Part shown: positions 49,348 through 62,220 of the stretch, piece by piece
How the letters are laid out: the number at the start of each line of letters is the position of its first letter
Numbering within the stretch: the stretch's first letter is position 1
Assembly (NCBI GenBank): GCA_035582835.1
Contig: JAYKAV010000922.1
Coordinates: forward strand, 966,329 to 1,030,328
Direction: 5' to 3'
From: Phoebastria nigripes
Lineage: Eukaryota; Chordata; Aves; Procellariiformes; Diomedeidae
Length of the DNA: 64,000 nt
Position numbers and translations under genes: made by a program
Notes under the pieces: generated by a model
What the model was told of the DNA's origin: nothing
The model's input: only the letters and a program-made list of their open reading frames with translations
The model's database searches: none

Positions 49348-51544
49348 GATTTTATATTAGTTACTTAATCCCTCAGCTATCTATTAGCAGGAGCACGAAT
49401 TGCACCAGCACAGATTTGCTGTCTGTAAGTGCTGTAGGACAAACTGTAAGAACAGCCCATTCTGGCATAAGAGCATTTCGTTATATAAATGTCGCGAAAA
49501 AGCCTGTCATTTCTGTCAATATGATCTAGTTAAATTTTTATTAGTCCTTCAGCTTTGAATTCCCCATCACATGGGCTAATGAATTCTCTTTTTAACTTTA
49601 AATAGCTATGTAGTGTTTATATCAGAGATTACATTTAAAATGTTGTTATTTTCTAATATTGTCAGTCAGTACCAATCCCACTAAGGTAAACAGCAGTATG
49701 GCCTCAAATTGTTACTAAGCAACAGGGAATGTACAATTACTCTTGAAATTATTTGTCACCTTGCTTGTTGCTGATCTCATCACAGGTGGAGTGAATGTAT
49801 TTTCCTGCTTTTTCAAGGAAGGAAGATGTGATCATATGGTTACAGACCTTAAAGTAAAGACCCATGAAGGAACATTTTGTTCATCTTTCAAACATGCAGA
49901 AAACATCCCTCTGTATACTGAGATATTTTTCACTTCTGTGTAGTTTTCTGAGCACCGGGAGGACAAGGGCAGCTGCACGAGGCTGGCTGATCCACTGGAA
50001 TACATGGCAGAGAAGGCCAAATTTTACCCTTAGACCTACCCTGGTATCTCCTTAGAAAACAAGAAATCATGCTGATCTGAAAGCTGAATGTTTCCCAGAT
50101 GAGGAAGAAACACACTTTTGCCTCTTCGTAGGCAAAAATACTTCTTGCAGTATAATTGAGCATATTCATCAGTTCATACAAGACTCTTATAATGGAAAGT
50201 CTTAATTCTAGCTTTGCAAGGTCACCTTGGTCCCTAATGGAGAATTGTAATGAAAACCAAGAAACTTAAACACTATTCCCAGATTTTGCCACTGACCTGC
50301 TTTTGCAAATTATCTCACATTTTTCTTTATTTCTCTCTTTCATATGTGTGTGGATATTTTTACTGTACACTCTCTCGAATTGTTTGCTTTAATGCACTAT
50401 CTCCAGGCTTGGTTTGGACTCCTATCCTCTCTGAAGCATCAAATGAGAATAAAAGGGAGAAAATTCAGAGGTGTGAAGAGCTGTTTGCATTTTATATTAA
50501 TGGTTAATAGAAAAACTTTTGTGAAACAGCAAAATGCATAAAATCCATCAATTTGGGTAAAAAGCTCAGCTGTGGTTCAAAGATAAATTCTCCTCAAGTA
50601 AATGGTGTAAAGTAACTCATCTGACTTCAGTAGTAACATTTTGTAATAGCTGACATTGGCAGTCTGATTTTATTATTCTTTTTTAACGTTAAATAGCACA
50701 TTTTTTTAACATTGTACATCTTGCCATTACAGGCTTTATTGCTATCCTAGTGAACTTTCTGCCCAGTTCATGCCTCCATCTACAGTGATGATTTAGCTTT
50801 ATTGACATGGTGATAATATGAAGTTGATGTGGAAAGCTGTAGATGTGCCACACCTGCTGATACTAGTGTAAATTGCTTAACTAATGCCCTACATGCAAGG
50901 TTGAGAGTGTCTCTCCAGACTTTGGGAGCTTACCAGAACAAATTCTGAATCAAACCCTTTCCATTCTTGCATGGTAAAACAACTCATGATACAAGAGACG
51001 TGCAGAAATTCAAAGCTTGAAGAAATTCTTTGATTTTTTTTTATAATCAAGCAGAAAAGCAACAGAGCTGTTGGGGCAAAAGCTAATAGAAAACCAAACA
51101 CATATGCACATATTTTTCAACCGAAGAAAATAAAAGTTGAAGCTACCCTTCATCCAGAGAGATGTAAATGAAGTTCTGAATAAAAATGTAGCTGTTCCAT
51201 TGTATAAATGTCTCTACAACTCTGGCTATCATACTAATAAGATTTTAATCTGCAATCCTCATAAAAAAGTAAAGGACAAACTGTTATTAACGCTCATTCC
51301 AGTGAGATGGCTGCATGGACCTCATTCAGTAATTCACAACCTCTCTCATACATTCTGCTTTTTATTTACCAGGGAACTATCATGACTGCTTTTCCCTTTG
51401 GCAGTAGGGTTACAGCTTCTGGTACCTGCCTGACACTGGCATTTTAAATGTTTATCCTAGAGGAAAGATGTGTCCCAAAATGTTCCAGTACAGCAATTGC
51501 AACTAAATTCTGCCAGGCAACTTTACAGGAGCCAGGTGCTACTG

Positions 51545-51564
51545 AAAAAAAAAAAAAAAAAAAA
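51545..51564. repeat. Poly-A tract (20 A)
   Basis: An uninterrupted run of A inside otherwise ordinary sequence. A 135-codon open frame spans it by chance, reading Lys through the run. No retrocopy signs upstream. Confidence 0.85.
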
Positions 51565-53540
51565 GGACTCTGTAAATTACAGGCTATTTTTATGAAAGTA
51601 GAAAGTAGTTTTCAAATATTTCTGTGTCTCGAAGTCCTGAGGCTGCAGAGAGCATACTACAATATAATATTTCCATTCTATAATGGAAATACAGGAAAAG
51701 AAATTTTAAAAGAAATTATTACTTCCTTCCCTAGACTTTCCCATTTATTCTTTTCTGAGAGACCCTGTTTCAAGCTAAAATTTTTGAATGAAATATCATT
51801 ATGTAATCTACTAACACAGATTTATAGGCATTTTAGAGCAAGCGTGTTTGATTAGGGATATTTATTTTTTTTTACTCATTCTGCACATCTAAGAATAACT
51901 TGAAATCAGAAGGCGGTTTGTGATTATAATCTGTAGTCTTTTGTGAAACACCTTGGTTTGAAGATACCCATTGTGATAATTAGCATCATCTCAGTTTTGT
52001 AAAGTAACTGTGTTAACTGCAGACCTCCTGCACTTTCCATTTTACTCTTACTCTTGCAGCTGTGGGAAATAGAGCAACTCTGGAATTCTCTCCAATTCTT
52101 ACTTTTCCAATCTGGAAAAGTATATATACATGTGAACATACTCAAAAACATATGTATATGACACTCTGCACATAGGTAGCTCAATAGAGAAAATTAGCAA
52201 AGGCTTGCAATTTTAATAATGTTAGCATTTTAACCACAATCTCTTGTAAACAGATGAAGGAAGTAAGGCAGAAGACATGGGATTTGAATACTTAGAGTTG
52301 GCATTTCAGTTCAAATTAGAATTTCTGTGTAAGATTGCTTTGTTAGGAGACTGATGTACTTAGTAAATCAAAGGAACTTTTGAAGCGTGATTTGACACGA
52401 AGAACAATGTGTTAATATTCTGATTTCACAAAGCAAGAAAATGTCAGTTATCAAAATGTTGTTGATTATGTTTCACAGCTGCTTATGCTGATTCCAATGA
52501 AGAGAGTTGTGGGAAGTTATTCCAAAGGATAAAACTGGCTGCTTTAGTACCTTTTTAAACAATTTAAACCACTACAAACAAAAGGGTTGTCAAGAATAAA
52601 AACACTTAGATTGTGAATAATTTGTGAATTGGACATAGATGGATTATTTAAGTTATATTGTAATGCAGATGCTTAATTATGACAGTGATGAGCGCTATAA
52701 AAATTTCTAAAAACTAACATAATGCACTTGAAATAATAATGTAATTAAAATCTTGTGGGGATGAGGCCATCAATCATGTTCTAGAGATAAAATTTGTGCA
52801 TTTGAAACCCTATGTTCTCTACTGAGGTCTTCATTCAGATTGTAGTGAAATATTCAGGGGGTCATGAAACCCCCATTTGGCTACTGATAATATGAGAGTA
52901 ATTTCTGTCTGCTTTCCACAGAATTATAAGGTTGACTCAAGGTTTGAGTAGCCTTCACAGTACCATATCTACTAAGCATTTTCATTTCATTACCATGGTG
53001 ATACATAAATTCTGACGTGAAACAAAAATTGGTAAGTGTATCAGCCAGCAAGCAGTTTGCAGTGCATATACATTTGGGAAGGAGGAAAAAAAAAAGAGCA
53101 AAAATGTTTTCTGTCACTGAAGTATGAAAAATGTAGCTATTATAAAAAGCACAGTCTTAATTTTAGGTTGCCCAGATAGTGTCCTTTAAAATAACAGTTG
53201 AGAAAGACCACTCATTTTATGTGGTTCTTTATACTCTTTGAATACTTAATATCGGGTTGTTTAAAAAGCATCTATGGGATAAACTCTGGTTTATAGCATC
53301 CATGGCACAATTTGTAACTTGGTAGATCCAATTCTTCAATGAAATTATTAACAGATATAAAGAATTATTCATCCTGTACTCTTTAAATTTTGGAGGAACC
53401 TGCTTATGTGTAGCAGCATATTTGCTTCTGCCAGGTGTAACTGTATGCATCTAACGTGGCCCAAAATTAAAAAGTCATTTAATCAGCAGATTAGTTGTTC
53501 TGTTGGCTCTTTTTTTTTTTTTTTTTCTTCCATTAACCAG

Positions 53541-53610
53541 AAATCTCTACTGACAGAGAATAATGGAAATTATGAATTGAAACTGATAACAGCTCCAGTG
53601 ACATATTCAG
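53541..53610 (+). other. Candidate 70-nt exon (ab initio)
   Basis: This has the strongest acceptor in the window: a run of about 16 T plus CTTCC, then ATTAACCAG ending at 53540. The donor is TCAG|GTAATG at 53607-53616. One frame is open across all 70 bases (23 codons plus one base), with the peptide KSLLTENNGNYELKLITAPV and a few more residues. The T-run may be only low-complexity DNA that mimics a pyrimidine tract. No family recognised. Confidence 0.25.
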
Positions 53611-54718
53611 GTAATGATCTTGCCTAGAGGTTATCAATAATTTATGTGTTAAGGGAAAGGTAGTTAGTAGATATGAATATATTTTTAGGAATAATTAAGG
53701 TATTATATCTTCTCTTGAAGATATAGATAAAGTCTGAAAAAAGGATGCTCATGCTAGCAGGGTCAGGAAGGAAAGATCACATTCAAATTATAACAACATT
53801 AAATGAAGATACGTTTTGAGGCAGGGGGAAAGGAAAGGAAAAAACTATTTTCCTCTTGGCTGTGATCACTGGCAAGATGAAACAGTGGGCAAAATTATGA
53901 TGAAAGTCTACATGTAGGATATGCAGAAACTCTGAAACAACTCTGAAAAATAAGATCAACATTCTAAAAATGTTATTGACTTCAGAAAATGTTCTCTTTA
54001 ATCCTCTCAAAGCAAAAGAGTAGAGTCTGAAAAATGAAGACAGAAATTCCCGTCTGTGCTCTGAGGAAGGGAGAGCAGATGGACAAATTCAAAGAGCAGT
54101 CATGTCTGCCCTGTTACATGAGGCTTTCTGCCTTATTTTTTTTGTGTCTGTTTTTTCTTGGCAAAGTAGGAAAAGAATATGTTGGTTACACCCAGAATTA
54201 ATTATTTATATTTTAATTAATTAGAAGAATAGCTATGCTCGGTCTGCCCAAGGCATCCATCTCATTCAGTGTCCCACCAAGCAGGTGGGAGTTGTACCAG
54301 AACTGAGAACACATATGTGATAGTATTGTCCCAGTCTCCAGCTTTTCAGCTAAGAGTATTACTCTGGTTAAAAAACATTATTTTATTTATTGTTTATTTA
54401 ATTTTATTTCATTTTTGCCTCTTCTTTTAATGGTTTACGTACTGCCATCTCTATATTAAGATTTCCCAGAATGGTGCAGAGAAGATCCCTTTTTATTCAT
54501 CTCTCCAATGGAATTTTTCACTTTATGCCTCTCTATTTTTCCTGTCCCTGTTTCCTTTTTATTGATTACTTTTCTTCTAAATTAGGCAGACATTCGCATA
54601 CTTACCCTAGCTGGATTTTATTTACATTCCTTTGATCTTCAGGCTTTCTTGAAAAACTGGTAGGAACTGGTTTCCAGTTAGTGTTGGAAGGTGAATTTAT
54701 TACTTTGCTCATTAGACT

Positions 54719-54747
54719 CTCTTTTCTTTTCTTTTCTTTTCTTTTCC
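54719..54747. repeat. (CTTTT)n microsatellite
   Basis: About five CTTTT units ending in CCTTG. No CR1 body adjoins it, unlike the pentamer tract at 36432. Confidence 0.85.
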
Positions 54748-57700
54748 TTGCTTATTTTCATTTCCCTAGGCATTCGAAATTTCTGGTGACACTAACCTGC
54801 ATAAAAGTGATTTCTGTTACTAATATTTTAGCACATTCTGCTTTAACGGGGACTCAGAAGCTCACTAAGGAATATGTCAGTTCTTTTTGCTCATTGCAAA
54901 AGCTTCTGGGCAAATGAATGAGTTTAACACAATTATGTGGCTGTAATATACAAGCAGACATAAACTGCTTAAGGGGTCTCGGAACATAATTGGCACGATT
55001 TAGGTGTCTAGGCATCAGTCTCTCATGCATTTTAGGTACCTTAGAGAATCTGAGACATCTGCATGAAGTGGCAGATATGACACAGGACCTTTAGAAATCT
55101 GACCTTTTCTAGAGTGGCAGCTCTAGGTTTGGCAGGATACCCTGGGGCACCTAAAATGTTACTAGACTCATATACATAGCCAGCTGAATTCCACCCTGGA
55201 TCTTTTATTTCATGTTCTTAACATACTGTAACACTTTGATGTACAGTCTTACTTATCTGCAGTGTTTTAGTGTTGTGCACCAAAACCTAGATTTTGGGAA
55301 ATATTCTCTTCTGTTTTGCCGGTATCTCCCAACGCACCTAAGAGCTGCGGTTGTGTTGAAAGGTCCTGTTTCTTTAAGTGTGATCTTTGCGGCCTCTGTG
55401 GTATATATACATTGACTCAACCATTGCCAGGGAAGAGACATGATACTGCAAGCTTTCAAAAAAAAAAAAATCATTAATAGTAATTTGACTGTTTTCAAAT
55501 TCCTATTGCGTATACAGAGTCAGGCATATTGAACATCAGTGTCTTTCTGGCTTTCCAGCTAATTAGGAATTTAAATAGTGACACCTATTATGGAAAATGA
55601 ATGAGATTTTAGTATCTGCATTGCTTTTTTAAACTGTCTTAAGTCTGTGTTGTTAAATCTCTTGTTGGAGGAGTGGGGAGAGCAGCTTTTAGATGTTTCT
55701 TTTTAAGAAAATATATATTTGAATTTTTTTTTTTTTTAAAGAAGAAATTTCCTGTTCTTGGGGGGGTGGGCGGTGTATTTTCTTATTTGTATTACATTTT
55801 TAGGTGTCAGTGAATTTATATGCAAAATTTGAAAGATTCATTCCAAATAATTAATAGCGTAATTTTTTTTTTTTTCATTTCCATATTGAGGGAGGTTCTT
55901 CAAACCTTCTCTGAGCTGTTCAGCATTAAAACTAGAGGCTAAAAATCCTTGATTTCCTATATTCCCTGAAGAAAATAAGTCACTAGTAAATAGAAATTAA
56001 AGGAAATAAGATACCAATAACAAAAAAGGTCACTTTAACCATACCCCTGATTCAAGACAAGATTAGCTATTCCTGATAGATGTCTTTCTAATACACTCTG
56101 AAAATTCAACATTTTTCTATGGTCATCTCAGGCAATCTACTCCAGCCCACCTTGTATTTATAAAAGTTTCCTTTCCAAATATTTATTGAAATTTAAGCAC
56201 TTTGCCTTCTTGTATTAATAAATATATAGTTCCTTCTTATTGCAGCAATCTTTTTCTTTAAAGACTAGTATGCCTCTTTATGACTCTTTCCCTCACTCGA
56301 CTAAATAAATCAATTTTTTTCCCTATCTATTACATTTTTAAGACCTCTGGTCTTCCTCTTGCCTCTCTTCTGGACTCTAAGTAGTCACTTCACAGTTTTC
56401 TTGCAGTTTTCAACTGAAAACTCAGTTTGCAGCTGAAGTATTTCCAGCTGACATTTCCTGCTGGCAAGTACCCCCCCACCTTTTTATTTTTTCTTATGTT
56501 GTCCCCAACCACCGGCCCTACAAAAATATCACATTGAATGTTGTGTAAATGCCTAGAGAAAGTTTACAAGATGACTTTTTTTTTCATTTCATTTCCTGAT
56601 ATTGTTGGGAAAGTAAAAAAGAAATGGGAGGCAACCCCTTCAAGTCTGATTCTGACTGAAATGATCCTCTGATGATGTCATCCATGACCTTCTTTTGTGG
56701 TTTAAAGTGAAAATAAGATTTCTTATCCTAAAGCTGGAGAAATCATAGAGTTTTCTCAACTACACAATATTTTACAAGAAGCATGTGAATTTACTGCTGA
56801 AACTCAGCAGAAAATTATTTTAGAGATTTTAACAAAAAAATCAATTATACAAATGCTGAAAATAATGAAGACAATAAAACTTTAATCAAGCCCAGTGCTG
56901 TGCAAATCATGAAAAAAATTAGCTGAGCAACAAAATTAGTTTTCCCTTGGGCTGTTTTACTTTCGTTCTGATAATAATGATAAAGTCAGTTTGTGTTAGT
57001 TGACAGTCATGATTTCTTTTTATCTGTCTAGATGCAACAGAGGTCTTCCAGCTGAAAGTGATGCTTTGCTTTGAGGGATAAGTAGAATCTTTCCGGCTTG
57101 CTTGCAGTTTCATTTCTAATAGTTTGGTGGGAGGACGTTACTGATGTTGCTCTAGAGCAAATGGTACTCAGACTTGACAGTCCCCTATGTGGTGTGTATC
57201 CTCCCCACCCCTCCACCCTACCCCCAAAAAGACCCAAACCAAACCAAAAACCAAACCCATCTTGCATTACAAAATCCAGAAACATCTCTCTCTTTGTGTT
57301 TCATTCACGTACCTTAAATATTTCCTAGTGGTACTGCTGAATTTGTTTCCCTTGTGGTCCTCTACTTCTAATAATAGAAAATAAATACAAGGAATGGCAG
57401 AGTTTAATTTCTGATAGACTTCTATCTCCTCATTTGATTCTTAAATGTATTGACTGCATGCTGTCATTGTAGTTTTACCCCCAGTTTTCTTACTTCCAAG
57501 TGGATTATCTGGTGTTTAAAAATGTAACAATGCTGCAGTCTTTCCTTCACTGGAAGCAGTAACATGCTTTCTTTCTCTCAAGTTTCCTACTGTTCCCATG
57601 AAAATTGCCTTTGAGAGTTGTCCAGATTTGCTCAGAAATGTCCCAGTAATTATTGAATTCATTGCTCAATAATACCAGCAGATAGATATTTGGACGCTAA

Positions 57701-60700
57701 GTCTTTTAAGTCATGCCTCCAAAAAAAGAAAGGTGGGGGCTACGAAAAAGTTTTTCTGTACATTGATTTTCTAGTTAGTCTTAATACTCGTAGAAAACTT
57801 GTTTCTCAAATGCTACCTGAAATGAAGATAACTGTGTCACAGTAGCAAGAACATCTTCTGATTAATGACAAATATGTCAGCTTGGCTTCTAGAAAATTAA
57901 GTCAGAGACTGCAAAATTTGCAGACAATTCTTTCTATTTCCAGTGTGTTTGAGGAGGGTGCAGAGGGGGAGGGAAAGGTCAGACAGCTTTTTCACAATTG
58001 CAACTCTGCTAGCTATAGCTTCTGCTTTAGGCATTATTTTCCTGTTATTGTTTTGGTGTGGAGAGATATGTGTGTCCTTGCATGGGCTCAGGCTTGCATA
58101 ATTGATTTAAATAAATAAATAAGAACCAGTTCAGCTCATCCAGCAGAATTCATAGCCCTCTGGCATTTAATTATGTGGCTCTGCAAACTATATTCAGGAA
58201 GCTTTTTATTTTTTCTGTTTTTTCACAGGCTTTTCATAAGACTACTACATCTTTATTGGCTACATTGAATATGTGTCAATGGAGTTGTTTTTCATGCTGC
58301 ATGAGTGCGCTGATGCTGTGATCTGCTTTTGGCAACTATAAAATAGAAAACAGTAACATTAGTACAATAGAGGAGGAACAGCGCAGGACACACAAGTGAG
58401 AGAGAACAGCTACCACATAGCCTGTCTCGTATAAGAGTTGTTAATAATGGATTAGGATCCTCTCTGAGGCTCTGAGATAGGTCAGATAAAAATGATAACC
58501 AATTTTGTGACATGTGCATGACATAAACTCAGTTTGGGATTGTGCAATTAATAGCATCAAATACCATAAATTACAGCAAAATTTATGGGTTTATAATTTA
58601 GGGTGCAGAATACTATTGAATACAGAAAACGAAAACTGTTTCATGAGGCTTTGAAAACAGATGTGTAAGGGAAACTGGTTTTTTCTATTATAGTGGTTTT
58701 TTAAAAGTGAGAAAACAGTTATCGGAAGACTAGGGTTAAAAATGAACTATCTAGTGGTAAATAACTCAAGCTTGATAAATCACAGAGGAAGTGTCCCTAA
58801 TGTAAAAGCAGCATCTCATGAGGTTTTGCGCCCACATTACCAAAAAAGGTGTTCTTTGGATGGGCAGAGAGGAAAAACCCAAGAGTCAAGCCAGCTGAAG
58901 TGGCCATCTCTTCTTACTATTTTTAAATGGAGACAAAGTTTGGAAGAGCGCCTACTGAAGAAGCACAAAACTAGATTGAATTGTTTTCAGGTAACGTGTC
59001 AGTCACAGAACATCCTGGCTGTTGTAAGTAATATGATTAAACATAATCAGCAACTGCATGTGGTTGTGTCTAAGAGACTAACATTAGATATGTATGTCAT
59101 ATATCATTCCTAATTTGCACTAATGGTTTGGAAACTTGTTATGAATATGTTTTCAGAATTTTTATTAGTGCACAGCCAAGTATATGATGTTTTAAAAGGC
59201 TAAGTCAGTTCTTACTGATGCTTTCTGAAGTGTCAGTAAATATAATTTAGCAGGTTTTGCTGAAAATCGTGGAGTCTTCTTTGCAACATCTCAGATGAGA
59301 GTTCTGAAGTAAGGGATAATTCATTTTGAATATAAATACAGCTATATTAATTTTGCAGTGCATATAATGTGTGTTATGTGGTATTATATTTCAGAGATTA
59401 CAAATGAAGTCTTATTTGCTCTGCATTATATTATTTCTTTTCCATATTTGATTAAAAGCAAATTGAAAATAAAAATGTTTATTGTAAACATAACGATTAC
59501 GAAAGAAGAATGTTGACAGTCACTGTAATGTTTGCATGCAAGAGTGTGCAAGTTCTCACCACATTTCAACTTCACAGTTTGGAGTCCCACATTAAGCTGT
59601 ATGAAATAAATGTATATTTGGAAAAGGTAAAAATACAATAAAAATGGTATCTCAGTATGACTCAGTAAGAGCTTGGTTAAGTTCGAAGTCTTCTGCTGAC
59701 TTCAGTGCAAGCAGAATTTCAATAATAATCTCTAAATACAACAGTGGTATATTTATTACTAGAAGTGTTAAAGATTAATATAATAGACTGTATATAATGC
59801 TATGTATATCTGTTTTCAGGATATTTGCGTAGTGAACTCAGTTTCTCCTATTATGTTACTACTCTGATTTAACAAATTTATTGTCATCAATGCTGTTACT
59901 CGTAGATGGACAGTTATAATTCATGGATATAATGATATCTTGTTCTAAGTTAACCTTCAAGCAGAAATCCTTTTAAACTTCAGAAGACAAAACTTAACTG
60001 TGCAAAAGAGTATAAAGCATTTTTAATGAGGAACGGATTATATTATAGTCCTGGTAGCAGTGCTTGACTGATAATAGTGAGTGGGTCATAACAATAATTC
60101 ACAATTCCATTCTTTTCAGAAGCTTCCCTTTTTAAAATTAAATGCAGTGCAGGCTCTAATAGAGGATTATTTTAAAGAATTCTTGTACTGTTCATATTCA
60201 GAATAATCATTTACAGAATGAATTGCTTTGTACTCATTTGACAGTGTTAAGCAGCAAAACCAAAAAACCCTCTGGAAAATGCTTTTTTCCCCACCTTTTC
60301 TTGCACCTCGCTTTCTCTGTCAAAAAAAAACCCAAATCAACAAATTCTAGATATGATATATTTTAAAATTTACTTGTCACGTTCTCATGAAATAAAACAG
60401 AATTCTGTTTAAATGTTCCAGAACACACATGACTTTGATTAAAACAAATATGTAAATTTTTTATCTTTCCATCATTAGTATGTGCTAATGGAGGCAAAAA
60501 TTTTTGAAGGAGGCAACTTTGTGTAAATCTAAAATAGAGAGAACTAAAATATTGTCATGCTTAACATAGAAAAATAAATATATACTGGGATGCAGGTAGA
60601 TTTGCCATTACAATATAAACAAGACAAACTTTATGATGCTATGTGAATTTTCATATTGTGATATGTATGAAATGATTTGCAGAATCTCTGTAGCAGCTTG

Positions 60701-60849
60701 GTATTGACTTTGAGTGTAGGTGATTGAGTCTTAGGAAGAGGGAAAAAGAGCAAAATAGGTTAGGTTCATATATTGCCTAATTTGAGTTTGGGATGAATAG
60801 TCAAGAATTATATTTATTAGGTGATGATAAATTGCAAGTTTAGGTAGCA

Positions 60850-61140
60850 AAGGCAGTCTGGATGATGAATTGCAAAAGGATCTTAAAAGACCATGAGATA
60901 AAATGGCTAAAGAAATTTAGTTTGAATGATTGTAAAGCAGTGCATGCGGTGGTGGAGACTGGGTGAACACTTTTAACATGGTGGGCTCTGGGTACCCAGG
61001 ACAGAGATCTTAGAGTGATGATAGTTCCCAGATAAGGTCACCTCAGTAGTGCTAAAAAAAAACCCAAAACCCAAACTCCCAAACCCTTCTCTTATACTAG
61101 AAATTATTAGGAAAAGAATAGAGCACAAAAAAAGGCCAAC
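60850..61140 (+). mobile_element. Ancient, heavily decayed CR1/L3-like LINE fragment
   Basis: Several short blocks appear in the same order as in a CR1-group RT C-terminus, with frame changes between them. GAATTGCAAAAGGATCTT (near 60868) corresponds to the LQ.DL block. Next comes a stretch reading KKFSLNDCKAVHA, like the FN..KC.V.H block, then DRDLRV at the KDLGV position. Finally GAAATTATTAGGAAAAGAATAG (near 61099) matches the R.LG.I.R block. Decay is far beyond the other CR1 copies, so the insertion is old. Edges are approximate. Confidence 0.6.
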
Positions 61141-61571
61141 ATGAACAGAAATGAAGAGAGCAGAAATGAAGGGACAGGCAGGAGTTGCCCTTTCACTGCG
61201 GTAACCTTGAGGCAAGAGGAAATAGGATTGTGGGGGAGTTTCACATCTTAAAGCAAATGGTGGGGAGATGCAGTATGTTGACCACCTTGAGGATAGCGCA
61301 TGCAGCATGGGGGCCACATATCCCAGCAGGCCATAGCCCAGAAGGTCTCTGAGCTTGGTAAAATCAACCAAGAACATCCTCAGGTGCAACAGCCAGAGCA
61401 GAGAGAGTCCTGCCCAGTCTACAACTACTCAGACACTCCATCCTCCAGCTCATCTGAGTTAGCTGCTAGAGAGGGACAGATGACAGAGGTGCACACCTAG
61501 ATAGAGCATCTGTGTCATGTGGAAAAGCTTAGGGTGCCAGGTGGTAGCATTGGGGGGTTACACAGCACCAA

Positions 61572-61904
61572 AGTGGAGGGGGAGGTGCTGATCTCTTCTC
61601 CCTGGTATCCAGTGATAGGACGCGTGGGAATGGTTCAAAGCTGTGCCAGGGGAGATTTAGACTGGACATTAGGAACCATTTCTTTACCGAGAGGGTGGTC
61701 AAACACTGGAACAGGCTTCCTAGAGAGGTGGTTGATGCCCCAAGCCTGTCAGTGTTTAAGTGGCATTTGGGCCATGCCCTTAATAACATGCTTTACCTTT
61801 TGGTCAGCCCTGAATTGGTCCAGGCAGTTGGACTAGATGATCCTTGTAGGTCCCTTCCAACTGAAAATTATTCTATTCTGTTCTGTTCTATTCTATTCTA
61901 TTCT
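61572..61904 (+). mobile_element. CR1 LINE, short 3' fragment with (ATTCT)n tail
   Basis: The sequence starts near GGAGGTGCTGATCTC and ends with about seven ATTCT/GTTCT units at 61869-61904. It is very similar to the minus-strand fragment at 36507-36790, shares the same UTR wording (CCAGGCAGTTGGACTAGATGA) and begins at nearly the same internal point. Both lack the common octamer tail. No target duplication seen. Confidence 0.92.
61593..61904 (+). pseudogene. CR1 ORF2 extreme C-terminus, stop codon lost
   Basis: The frame reads [34 protein letters not shown] and LNNML, like its relative at 36579-36790. The relative stops with TAA, but here the codon is TAC (61794-61796). The frame then runs on through the UTR and the pentamer tail into flanking DNA. 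Only the last part of the RT protein is present, so there is no function to preserve; the change is neutral decay. Confidence 0.85.
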
Positions 61905-62220
61905 GGGTATTCCCATGCTATTTGGGGTGGAAGAAGGCCATATTTCCAAAGTTTGGTGTCTGAGGTGGTGCAGATTTTGGTTAAGGAATTGCAGTAGTGA
62001 CCTTCCTCCACTCTCCTTTCTGCTCATATGGGAGAGTGGGAGATGAGCTCCTAGAACAGGAGTCAGCACACCCAGCTTTAGAAACTGGGTGGGAATTGTC
62101 CTTTTTTCCTTTTCTGGCTACTGTGGGACACAGGATATTGGGGAGATGGCCACTCGGTCCAACCAGTATTGCTGTTCTTATGTCCTTACATTTGGTTGGG
62201 AGATAGTATCTTTGACAGAT
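61905..62220. other. Short spacer between CR1 and LTR
   Basis: About 316 bases with no recognisable element, RNA or coding signal. Confidence 0.6.

Larger units (their letters stand above)
41091..60849. other. Unique-looking AT-rich stretch, no supported gene
   Basis: Nearly 20 kb between CR1 insertions. It holds only short open frames, many simple A- and T-runs, small tandem duplications, and two ab initio exon candidates (43683-43846 and 53541-53610). I found no element ends and no RNA gene by eye. Other acceptor-like signals (for example near 52921 and 58229) lack a matching donor or an open frame. Confidence 0.65.

Noticed and set aside
51448..51855. 135-codon open frame spanning a poly-A run
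   Set aside because: The poly-A run reads as Lys codons and joins two short open pieces; no sign of a retrocopied mRNA upstream.
52881..53117. Possible exon on either strand around a TTTCCACAG acceptor
   Set aside because: The plus-strand frame hits a stop before the donor and the minus-strand version lacks a good donor.
58229..58340. Strong acceptor followed by an aromatic-rich open frame
   Set aside because: The open frame is not in register with the CACAG acceptor (a TAA lies between), and there is no donor or poly(A) signal in a sensible place.
58742..59113. 123-codon plus-strand open frame
   Set aside because: No recognisable family, no promoter or splice context and ordinary flanking DNA; kept as noise.
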